In this document: piece after piece, positions 1 through 7,471 of the stretch
Numbering within the stretch: position 1 is the first letter of the stretch
Layout of the letters: the number at the start of each line of letters is the position of its first letter
Source of the DNA: Shimia_B sp039815465
GTDB taxonomy: Bacteria; Pseudomonadota; Alphaproteobacteria; Rhodobacterales; Rhodobacteraceae
Direction: 5' to 3'
Length of the DNA stretch: 64,000 bases
Assembly: GCA_039815465.1 (NCBI GenBank)
Contig: JBCBZG010000010.1
Coordinates: 1-64,000, forward strand
Notes under the pieces: generated by a model
The model's database searches: none
Told to the model about the DNA's origin: nothing
Seen by the model: the letters and a program-made list of their open reading frames with translations, nothing else
Translations under genes and position numbers: made by a program

Positions 1-273
1 GCCCGAGCCACACACCTGGTTCAGACCCCAGGCCGCGCTTTCCTGCGGCAGACCCGCATTGATGTGCGCCTGACGCGCGGGGTTTTGGCCCTGGGCGGCG
101 GTCAGAACCTGGCCCAGGATCGTCTCCGACACCTCCGCCTTATCAATCCCCGCCCGCGCGACGACGCCTTCGAGCACTGCGGCGCCAAGATCATGGGCAG
201 GGGTGTTCGCAAAGCTGCCCCCAAATGAGCCAACCGCAGTCCGGCCAGCTGATGCAATTACGACGTTGGTCAT
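1..273 (-). CDS. Acetyl-CoA C-acetyltransferase (thiolase), N-terminal part, cut by window edge
   Basis: The first 91 codons of a thiolase run off the left edge. The visible protein begins MTNVVIASAGRTAVGSFGG and reaches NQVCGSG, where the Cys is the acyl-accepting active-site cysteine of the thiolase family. Family members condense or cleave acetoacetyl-CoA in the cytoplasm (beta-ketothiolase reactions). The start overlaps the stop of the D-lactate dehydrogenase gene by an ATGA, so it is the last visible gene of the lactate operon and is probably translationally coupled to it. Whether it serves acetyl-CoA disposal, polyhydroxybutyrate synthesis or degradation cannot be told from this fragment. 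Confidence 0.9.
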   Translation of the reverse strand, partial: MTNVVIASAGRTAVGSFGGSFANTPAHDLGAAVLEGVVARAGIDKAEVSETILGQVLTAAQGQNPARQAHINAGLPQESAAWGLNQVCGSG

Positions 274-1964
274 TCCACGCGCTCCTCAGCGTAGTTGCGG
301 GCCTTCGACATTTTGCCGATCCCGGGATTAAACGAATTGGTCGGGTCGCAGCATTTGTAGTGGTCTGCGAGATCGGGCTTGGCCTGATAAAGGTGCCCGA
401 CATTGTGTTCGGCGGGATATTCCGCGCCGCGTTCGTCAAAGAGCTTGAGCATGGCCGCCTTTAACGCCTTAGGATCGCAGCCCTTTTTGACCACGTAATC
501 CTGGTGCAACACGTGGCACATGAAATGCCCATAATAGAGCTTGTGCACGATCTGCGCGTCGAGCTCCGGCGGCAAAACCTCCAGCCAGTCTTCTTCGTTG
601 CGGCGCAGCGCCACGTCGAGCGCGATGATGTCTTCGACCTGGCTGCTATGAATATTCATGTAGCGCACAGCCGCCCCCGCCGCCGCAAAACGGTGGAGGC
701 CTGCGATCTTGGCCTCTCGTGGGGTACATTCAAAGAACCCGCCGTCGCGGCCCTCGAAATGCCCAGGCAGCCAAGCGAGCGCCTCGTCGATGCCGTCATC
801 TTTCATCTTTAAGATCAGATGATGGGCGTATTGATCGCGAAACTGGCGCATCCGCTTTGGCAGCACCGCGGGCCAAAGCGTGGCCAGGGTCTGCATGAAG
901 CGGTCGGTAAAGTTGGCCAGCAGCGGGATGCCGCGCAGCCGCGCGTCGACCTGGCCCTTGATCGCGAAAAACATCGGCAGCCGGTCGGTGCCCAGCTTGT
1001 CGATCATCAGCACAGTGTCTTTGCCGTAGCGCTCCGTGATGTCGAACACCTCGCGCTGCATGTACTCCGCCGACACGGGCAGGGAGGTGAAGTTGGCCAG
1101 GATATGGCGGCGCAATTCGGTGAGGTCCGCGGGGTCATTCGTGCCGATGTAAAACACTTTCTCCCGGGCGTTTTTGGGGAAGGTGTCGAGACGTACGGCA
1201 AACACTGCGAGTTTTCCGGCGGAGCCTGCCGACTCAAAAAGCTTGCTTTTGTCGGCGTTGAACCGTGCGGGGGTCTGGGCGTCGACGTCGCGCACGATGG
1301 TGGCGTAGTCTGACGCAGATCCGCGCCGGTTTGTGGGTCCGGGGTCCTTGTTGAACGTGCCGCGGTCGAGATTGGCGAGGATGTCCTCTGGGGTGGAGCC
1401 AAGGTCGATGCCCAGGTGGTTCACCAGTTCGAGCGTGCCGGTTTCGGTGAGCTGCGCGTAAACCGACATCTCCGTATAGACGGGGCCGCGTTCGACCAGG
1501 GAACCGCCGGAGTTGTTGCACACGCCGCCCACGATGGAGGCGCCGATGCAGGACGACCCGATCACGGAATGCGGCTCCCGCCCGAGGGGTTTGAGCATCT
1601 TTTCGAGCTTAAAGAGCGTGGCGCCTGGGTGGCTGACCACCTGCGCGCCGCCCTTCAAAAGCTCCAGCTTGTCCATGCGGCGGGTGTTGATCAGGACCAC
1701 GCCGCGGTCATAGCTGCCTTTGGGCGTGGAGCCTTCGGTTAGGCCGGTATTTGCGGCCTGCATGATCACGATCTTGTCGGCGGCCACGCAGGCTTGCAGC
1801 ACCTTCCATTGTTCCACAAGCGTGCCGGGTTGCACGACGCAAAGCGCGTCCCCTTCCCCCGAGCGGAAGCCGCGGCGGAACCGTTCCGTCGCGCGGGCGC
1901 CTGTGAACACATGTCGGCGGCCCACCACCGCGCGGAATGCGTCTATCAAGTCATCATCGGTCAT
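270..1964 (-). CDS. dld: FAD-dependent D-lactate dehydrogenase (quinone), Dld type
   Basis: This 564-residue protein matches the E. coli-type respiratory D-lactate dehydrogenase in length (about 570). Such enzymes oxidise D-lactate to pyruvate at the inner membrane and pass electrons to quinone. The FAD-binding PCMH-type domain is at the N-terminus, with QAANTGLTEGSTPKG near residue 70 and IGASIVGGVCNNSGGSL near 140. The rest fits the membrane-associating Dld C-terminal half, rich in His, Arg and aromatic residues. It lies downstream of a TRAP transporter on the same strand and overlaps the thiolase start by 4 bases. The start ATG at 1964 gives the family N-terminus. D-lactate is the most likely substrate given the family; related 2-hydroxyacids are possible. 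Confidence 0.93.
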   Translation of the reverse strand: MTDDDLIDAFRAVVGRRHVFTGARATERFRRGFRSGEGDALCVVQPGTLVEQWKVLQACVAADKIVIMQAANTGLTEGSTPKGSYDRGVVLINTRRMDKLELLKGGAQVVSHPGATLFKLEKMLKPLGREPHSVIGSSCIGASIVGGVCNNSGGSLVERGPVYTEMSVYAQLTETGTLELVNHLGIDLGSTPEDILANLDRGTFNKDPGPTNRRGSASDYATIVRDVDAQTPARFNADKSKLFESAGSAGKLAVFAVRLDTFPKNAREKVFYIGTNDPADLTELRRHILANFTSLPVSAEYMQREVFDITERYGKDTVLMIDKLGTDRLPMFFAIKGQVDARLRGIPLLANFTDRFMQTLATLWPAVLPKRMRQFRDQYAHHLILKMKDDGIDEALAWLPGHFEGRDGGFFECTPREAKIAGLHRFAAAGAAVRYMNIHSSQVEDIIALDVALRRNEEDWLEVLPPELDAQIVHKLYYGHFMCHVLHQDYVVKKGCDPKALKAAMLKLFDERGAEYPAEHNVGHLYQAKPDLADHYKCCDPTNSFNPGIGKMSKARNYAEERVE

Positions 1965-2179
1965 CCGGCAGCCATCCTGACGTTGCGGGCCCTACTGGGT
2001 AAACACCTAGAAAGCGCAGTGGTTTCGACGGTATCGCGCGACTTTTCGCCCCATCCTTGGTGGTTTCATCCCGCGGGGCCGCAGCGCGTCTCCCACGGGG
2101 TGACTGTGCCCAGCCGGAACCCACAACACAATGCTTGTCTGTCCCGGGCAGCACGCCCCGCGGCTCTGGGCGCGCCATG

Positions 2180-4246
2180 TTAGTATGCCACCGACGGCAA
2201 CCATGTGGCCAAGGCGGGCCATAGGAACACCACGGCCAGGCCGGTGAGCTGCAGCAGGACAAAGGGAATAACGCCCTTGTAGATGTGCATCAGCGTAATG
2301 CCCGGGGGGCACACGCCCTTAAGGTAAAAGAGCGCGAAGCCGACCGGCGGGGTGAGAAAGCTGGTTTGCAGCGTCACGGCCACCAGGATCACGAACCAGA
2401 TCAGCGCAGGCTCATCGACCACACCAAAGCCCGGCACATCGATCCCCAGCCCATTGATGATTGGACGCATCAGCGGCAGCACGATCAGCGTGATCTCGAT
2501 CCAGTCGAGCACGAAGCCCAGGAGGAACACGATCGCGAGGATAAAGATCACCGTCCCGTAAGGCCCAAAGCCGGTGGACGCGACCGTGTGCTCGATCAGC
2601 TCATCGCCGCCAAGCTCCCGCAACACGTAGGAGAAGACCGTCGCGCCCAGGAAGATCGCAAAGATATAGGCGGTCGTATTGAAGGTGGAGACGCAGACGT
2701 TCCACAGCTTCTTCCCATTGAGCTTCCGGTAGCCCAGAGCGAGCAGCGTGGCGCCCAATGCGCCGATGCCGGAGGCTTCCGTTGGCGTCGTGAGGCCCGC
2801 AAAGATCGACCCAAGCACGGCCAAGATCAGCGCGAGCGTCGGTAGGACCGCAATCGCGACCTCTTTGACCGCTTGCCAATCGGGGGCAACGGCCCCTTCT
2901 GGAACCGGGGCAGCCTTTTTATCCATCTGCGCCACGATGAAGATGTAGCCGAGGTATAGAACACCGAGCAGCACACCGGGGAAGACAGCCGCCATAAAGA
3001 GGTCTCCCACCGACAGCGCCATCTGGTCGGCCATGATGACGAGCATGATTGAGGGCGGGATGAGGATCCCGAGCGTGCCGGACGCCGACACGACGCCTGC
3101 GGCCAATGTGGGCTTATACTTCTGCTCCATCATCGAGGGCAGCGACAGCACACCGAGCAACACGACAGAGGCCCCGATGATCCCGGTGGAGGCCGCGAGG
3201 ATGATCCCGATCAGCGTCACCGTCAGTGCCAAGCCACCGCGCACGGTGCCAAAGAGCTTTTGCATGGACGACATCAGGCGTTCGGCCACGCCGCTTTCGT
3301 CGAGCATGAGCCCCATGAAAATGAACATCGGCAGCGCCACCAGCACCGCATTCGACATGGTCGCATAGACCCGGTTCACGGTTGCCCCGAGCGTCAGGTA
3401 GTCGAGCCCCGTGAAGGTGCTTTCAAGCCCCGTCCACAGCATCAGGTCGTTGTCGAACAGATACGCGATCCCGCAATAGGCGACCCCAATCCCGGCCAGC
3501 ACCCAAGCCACCGGGTAGCCGGTGAAGAGCAGCGCGATAAAGCTCAGGAACATCGCGATGACGAGCTTTTCTTCCGTCGTTTCAACGAGGAAGGTGAGCG
3601 AGACGGCAATCGCGGCAAAGACGGCCAGCACCAGCCCGACGCGGCGCAGACCCGCGCCAAGGCGCTCATGTTCCGGCGCAGTCCAAAGCGCATGCACATC
3701 ATGGATCAGCCGCGCGGCAGCCGCGACACCAAGCAGGGCAAAACTGACCGGAATGACGGCCTTGAACACCCAGCGATAGGGCAGACCCGTGGGGCTGTCA
3801 GAGCGCTCATTGACGCGGAAGCTTTCGTAGAAATAGTCGTATCCCTGATCCACCATCAGGTAGATGAAAGGCACGAGCAGGGTCAGGATGCCCACGACCT
3901 CGATCACGCGCTGCGTGCGCTTTGAGAGCGTCATATGGAGCACGTCGACGCGCACGTGACTGTCCGTCACCAGCGCGTAGGGGATGCCGATCATCGTCAC
4001 GAGCCCGTAGAAATGCCACTGGATCTCGTCGAGTTTCGGGTAGTTCTGGTTGAGCAGGTAACGCAGCGCCACCTGGGAAAAGATCGCCGTGATCAGCAGG
4101 ACATTGGCCCACATGACCACGTGGCCGACGGATTTAACGAATGTGTCCAGAGCGACGGCAATCGGCTGCCTATCAAGCTCTGGGTGTTCGAGGATCTGTT
4201 CGTAGGTTTCTACGGCGTCCTCGATGGGGCTCGTGTCGGTGGCCAT
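2180..4246 (-). CDS. TRAP transporter permease, fused small and large subunits (DctQ-DctM)
   Basis: This 688-residue integral membrane protein is a fusion of the two TRAP permease subunits. Residues about 1-200 form the four-helix DctQ part (conserved LRYLLNQNYPKLDEIQWH). From about residue 215 the many-helix DctM part follows (LSLPSMMEQKYKP, then VSASGTLGILIPPSIMLV). TRAP permeases import organic acids with a sodium gradient after delivery by a periplasmic binding protein. Its binding protein is encoded just upstream (4360-5442), separated by a gap with strong hairpins. Fused QM permeases are known in the DctP/TakP branch. It probably feeds lactate or a 2-oxoacid to the dehydrogenase encoded downstream. 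Confidence 0.93.
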   Translation of the reverse strand: MATDTSPIEDAVETYEQILEHPELDRQPIAVALDTFVKSVGHVVMWANVLLITAIFSQVALRYLLNQNYPKLDEIQWHFYGLVTMIGIPYALVTDSHVRVDVLHMTLSKRTQRVIEVVGILTLLVPFIYLMVDQGYDYFYESFRVNERSDSPTGLPYRWVFKAVIPVSFALLGVAAAARLIHDVHALWTAPEHERLGAGLRRVGLVLAVFAAIAVSLTFLVETTEEKLVIAMFLSFIALLFTGYPVAWVLAGIGVAYCGIAYLFDNDLMLWTGLESTFTGLDYLTLGATVNRVYATMSNAVLVALPMFIFMGLMLDESGVAERLMSSMQKLFGTVRGGLALTVTLIGIILAASTGIIGASVVLLGVLSLPSMMEQKYKPTLAAGVVSASGTLGILIPPSIMLVIMADQMALSVGDLFMAAVFPGVLLGVLYLGYIFIVAQMDKKAAPVPEGAVAPDWQAVKEVAIAVLPTLALILAVLGSIFAGLTTPTEASGIGALGATLLALGYRKLNGKKLWNVCVSTFNTTAYIFAIFLGATVFSYVLRELGGDELIEHTVASTGFGPYGTVIFILAIVFLLGFVLDWIEITLIVLPLMRPIINGLGIDVPGFGVVDEPALIWFVILVAVTLQTSFLTPPVGFALFYLKGVCPPGITLMHIYKGVIPFVLLQLTGLAVVFLWPALATWLPSVAY

Positions 4247-4271
4247 GGGGAAATCCTCCGGAAATGGGGCT

Positions 4272-4340
4272 CACGTGACGCGCGCGTCGCACGTGGGAAA
4301 AAGGTGGACCGGAGCGGCAGGGAGAGAGCCCGCCCCGGTC
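4272..4340 (-). promoter_or_regulatory. Intercistronic hairpins between dctP and dctQM
   Basis: The 113-base gap between the binding protein and permease genes holds two inverted repeats. CACGTG occurs at 4272-4277 and 4290-4295 around a CG-rich centre. A longer imperfect stem runs 4307-4340 (GACCGG at one end, CCGGTC at the other, with GCGG/CCGC inside). No T-run follows, so this does not look like a full terminator. Such stems often protect the 3' end of binding-protein mRNA and lower permease expression; that role is inferred here. Confidence 0.5.
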
Positions 4341-4359
4341 CCAAGGACTCGCGATGGGG

Positions 4360-5442
4360 TTATTGCGAGTACTGGCTGGCGTCAGTCCGCGGGAGGAATG
4401 CGTTCTGTTTCCAGATGGCGTAGCCGTCGCGGAACGCAGTCAGGTCCGCGAGCACTTCGGCGAAATAGGCGTCATTGGCGGCCTCTTCGGCGGCCACGTC
4501 TTCCCAAGTGGCGCGGAACGTGGCGAGCATCTCGGGGGACCACTGTTTGATCGTCACGCCGTTGTTTTCGACGTTGTCGATGAGCGCCGTGTGCTGGATC
4601 GCCTCGCCCTCGGCAAAGCTGTCAGCCATGGAGGCTTTGCACGCCGCTTCGATGATGGCGCGGTGCTGGTCGGAGGCCTCGTTCCAGACATCGCCGTTGA
4701 TCAGCAGCTCAAACACCGTCGCTTGCTGGTGCCAGCCGGGGAAGTAGTTGTATTTCACCAGCTTGTGGAAGCCGAGGCGCGCGTCGATGGCGGGCATCGA
4801 GAACTCGGTCGCGTCAATCGCGCCCTTTTCCAGCGCCGGGAAGATTTCGCCGCCAGGCAGGAGCGATGTCGCCACGCCGAGCTTTTGCATGACCTTCCCG
4901 CCGAGGCCGAAAAAGCGCATCTTGAGCCCGTCGAGGTCCTCGGGCGTGTTGATCTCATTTGCGAACCAGCCGGAAGTTTCCGGCGCGATGATAGCGCAGG
5001 GCAGCACTTTCACGTTGTAGCCCGCCTGGTCGTACATCCCCTGATAGAGGTCCATGCCGTTGCCGTAGTAAAGCCACGCCATGTATTCGCCCGCCTCGGG
5101 GCCGAACGGGACCGCGGAAAAGAGCGGCGCGGCCGGGATCTTGCCCGCCCAGTAGCCAGCGGTCGTGTAGCCGGAGTTGATCTTGCCCGTGGACACCGCG
5201 TCGAGGATTTCGAACGGCGCGACCAGTTTGCCGGGCTCGTAGACCTTCATCTTGATCGTGTTGCCGGACATCACGTTCAGCGCTTCGGCCACGCGCGGGA
5301 TCGGCGAACCCAGACCGGGGAGAGCGGTCGAGAACGCAATCGGTGTTTTCAGGAGAAGCTTATCAGCCGCTGTCGCTGGGGCCGCAGCCAGGGTCGCCGC
5401 CAGGGCGCCTGCCGCTGCCAATGTGGTGAGAGTCTTTTGCAT
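4360..5442 (-). CDS. TRAP transporter periplasmic substrate-binding protein (DctP family, TakP/lactate branch)
   Basis: This 360-residue secreted protein begins with a signal peptide (MQKTLTTLAAAGALAATLAA, cleavage near ATA-AD). The mature part shows DctP features: the substrate-carboxylate Arg within LDGLKMRFFG and the segment DARLGFHKLVKYNYFPGWHQ, which resembles the 2-oxoacid (TakP) and lactate-binding TRAP proteins. It captures an organic acid in the periplasm and hands it to the fused permease. It heads the operon with the permease, Dld and thiolase genes, and is divergent from a FadR-type regulator. Lactate or pyruvate-like 2-oxoacids are the inferred ligands. Confidence 0.92.
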   Translation of the reverse strand: MQKTLTTLAAAGALAATLAAAPATAADKLLLKTPIAFSTALPGLGSPIPRVAEALNVMSGNTIKMKVYEPGKLVAPFEILDAVSTGKINSGYTTAGYWAGKIPAAPLFSAVPFGPEAGEYMAWLYYGNGMDLYQGMYDQAGYNVKVLPCAIIAPETSGWFANEINTPEDLDGLKMRFFGLGGKVMQKLGVATSLLPGGEIFPALEKGAIDATEFSMPAIDARLGFHKLVKYNYFPGWHQQATVFELLINGDVWNEASDQHRAIIEAACKASMADSFAEGEAIQHTALIDNVENNGVTIKQWSPEMLATFRATWEDVAAEEAANDAYFAEVLADLTAFRDGYAIWKQNAFLPRTDASQYSQ

Positions 5443-5746
5443 GGGTGATCTCCTCCTTCAGGATCGGTCTTCTGGGGCGGCGCTTGACGTAAGGTCCGCT
5501 CGCGGTGGTCCACTAACTTTACCATTTACCCCAGTCAACAATTTTATTTACCACTGGTTCAGCCTGGCTTGGTCGTGCTGTGTTCTTGTGCACTCTAAAA
5601 ATCAGAGGACCGGAAACCGCTCATTGATTCAGATCAAATTCGGAAAATACGCGGAAATCATATGATCTTCTTGCAGAAATCGGCGCCTTAGCCTTTAAGA
5701 GGCATCAGGCGCGGCAAGCGCAGCAGCACATAGGACAGCACCGCCA
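5443..5746. promoter_or_regulatory. Divergent regulatory region between dctP and the FadR-type regulator gene
   Basis: This 304-base AT-richer gap separates the TRAP operon from the divergent GntR-type gene and has no convincing gene. It holds a cluster of short repeats: TTTACC at 5518-5523, 5525-5530 and 5547-5552; the palindrome GTGG-T-CCAC at 5505-5513; and ACCA-C-TGGT at 5550-5558. FadR-subfamily regulators bind palindromes built from GGT/ACC half-sites, so this cluster is the likely operator region. The exact site is not settled: the order ACCA...TGGT is the reverse of the usual TGGT...ACCA. Confidence 0.5.
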
Positions 5747-6520
5747 ATGGACGCAGCGAAACTCTTTGAGCCGGTGGATCAAGGCTCCCTCGCGGATGCA
5801 GTGGTAAATCAAGTTGAGGACTTGATTGCCGCGGGCATCCTGAAACAGGGCCGCCGCCTGCCGTCCGAGCGGGAACTGTCAGAGATGCTGAAAGTGTCCC
5901 GCCCCAAGCTACGGGAGGCGCTGCAAACGCTCGAGGACCGTGGGCTTGTGGTGACCAAACACGGTGAGGGCACCTTTGTCGCCGCACTGACGGGGGAGGC
6001 GATGCTGCCCGCGCTCCTGTCGCTCTATGGCCGCCACGAACCGGCGCTCTTCGACTACCTTGAATACCGCGCGGAGCAGGAAGGCTTTGCCGCACGGCTC
6101 GCCGCGGAGCGGGCCACGCGGGCCGATCACGAACGCATCCGCGATATCCTGGATGAGATGCAGCGCGCGTGGGAGGCCAAAGACCCAGACGCGGAGCGGG
6201 AGGCCGACTTCGCGCTCCATACCGCGGTGGTGGATGCGAGCCAGAACGCCACACTCATCCACATGATGGCGTCGATCTACACGCTGACGCGGCAAGGGGT
6301 GTTCTACAACCGCGCGTTTCTAAAGACGCTCGATGACACCGGGCGCACGCTGCTCGACCAGCACCTGGCTATCGGCACAGCGGTGATCGACGGCGACGTC
6401 GCCCGGGCAGAACACGCCGCGCGCGACCACATCGCCTATGTCGAACGCTCCTTCCGCACCGGCATCGAGCGCCAACGGCGGGAGGCGATGGCCGAAAAGC
6501 GCAGGCTTTTATCGAGATAG
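5747..6520 (+). CDS. GntR-family transcriptional regulator, FadR subfamily (FCD domain)
   Basis: This 257-residue DNA-binding repressor has an N-terminal winged helix (residues about 10-75, with LPSERELSEMLKVSRPKLRE and then LEDRGLVVTKHGEGTFV), the GntR signature. An all-helical FCD effector domain follows (about 95-230), with metal-ligand-type residues in DYLEYR, HTAVVDASQN and HLAI. Members such as LldR and PdhR sense lactate or pyruvate. Divergence from the TRAP-lactate operon makes it the probable local regulator. The effector is inferred from context only. Confidence 0.88.
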   Translation: MDAAKLFEPVDQGSLADAVVNQVEDLIAAGILKQGRRLPSERELSEMLKVSRPKLREALQTLEDRGLVVTKHGEGTFVAALTGEAMLPALLSLYGRHEPALFDYLEYRAEQEGFAARLAAERATRADHERIRDILDEMQRAWEAKDPDAEREADFALHTAVVDASQNATLIHMMASIYTLTRQGVFYNRAFLKTLDDTGRTLLDQHLAIGTAVIDGDVARAEHAARDHIAYVERSFRTGIERQRREAMAEKRRLLSR

Positions 6521-6661
6521 CCGAGCAACGGACGCTATCCGCGGTGACTGTCCCCAGCGCCAAGAACACTGGTGACTGCCCACAAAAGAGGTCTGCTAAT
6601 TCCGCCTGCGCGGCTGTCGGGTCATATGTTAACAGATCCGTCCAACACAGGGGCCGCGTGA

Positions 6662-7471
6662 CTAGCTGCGCCGGATCGCCATAACGAGCATCGCGCAGGC
6701 CGCGAGCGGCAGGATCAAAACCTGAAACAGCATGACTGCGAGCAGGTTCAAATAGGCCCCGATCAACACATCAGCATTGTCAAAGATCGCAGCAGCGATG
6801 GCGGTGTAGTCGCCGATCCGTTCGATCATGGCACCCGCGGCCCCGGTGAGCGACCGCATCCCTTCGGCCATCCCGGCAAAAAACCCCTCCGCCGCCGCGT
6901 CTGTCGGTGCGGGGATCGCCTCCTCCGGTGAGGGGAGCGTGCTCGTAATCGCGGTGATCTGCGCGAGACTGTCCTCCCGCACGCCTGTGGTGAGCGCTCC
7001 ACCGATGGGCGCCGCGAGGGCGACCACAAGCGGCAGGCCCAGCGCAAACATCCCGCCCCAACGCACCGCTTGCGCGCTCATGCGTCCCGGGGCGTAAAGG
7101 TGGAGCGTGAGCCCCACGGCGGCAAGACCCGCGCCCAGCGCCGCCAGGGGACCCGTAGACACCGACAGCGCCACCGCCGCCAGCATGATCCAGAACACCA
7201 CCCCTGCGATCCGCTCGATCGTGTCGTCAATGGGTTCGAGCGCTTTGAGCGGCTGCGCCGACCCGCCCACGCCCACGGCAGCCTGCACCTCCACCTCCTG
7301 CGCGGTGGACAGGACGGCGTTGAGCGTGCGCAGCGACACGTAAACACCCCCAGCCGCCAGCGCGACCCGCCCTGCCTGCCGTTCGGCAGCCGCGTTGATC
7401 GGGTTCCCCTGCCAGAACACCGCCGCCACCAGTGCGAGCACGAGGGCGGCGATGGTCAGCGGTTTAGCCAT
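6662..7471 (-). CDS. Hypothetical inner-membrane protein
   Basis: I do not recognise this 269-residue protein. It starts with a hydrophobic segment (LTIAALVLALVAAVFWQG), has a central pair of hydrophobic stretches near residues 85-125 (VVFWIMLAAVALSV, LAALGAGLAAVGLTLHLY), another near 140-155 (FALGLPLVVALAAP) and a C-terminal helix (LLAVMLFQVLILPLAACAMLVMAI). A polar acidic region about 160-195 probably faces the periplasm. The start overlaps the end of the GcvT-fused dehydrogenase gene by 8 bases, so the two are co-transcribed and coupled. A role as membrane partner of that enzyme is only suggested by position. Confidence 0.7.
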   Translation of the reverse strand: MAKPLTIAALVLALVAAVFWQGNPINAAAERQAGRVALAAGGVYVSLRTLNAVLSTAQEVEVQAAVGVGGSAQPLKALEPIDDTIERIAGVVFWIMLAAVALSVSTGPLAALGAGLAAVGLTLHLYAPGRMSAQAVRWGGMFALGLPLVVALAAPIGGALTTGVREDSLAQITAITSTLPSPEEAIPAPTDAAAEGFFAGMAEGMRSLTGAAGAMIERIGDYTAIAAAIFDNADVLIGAYLNLLAVMLFQVLILPLAACAMLVMAIRRS

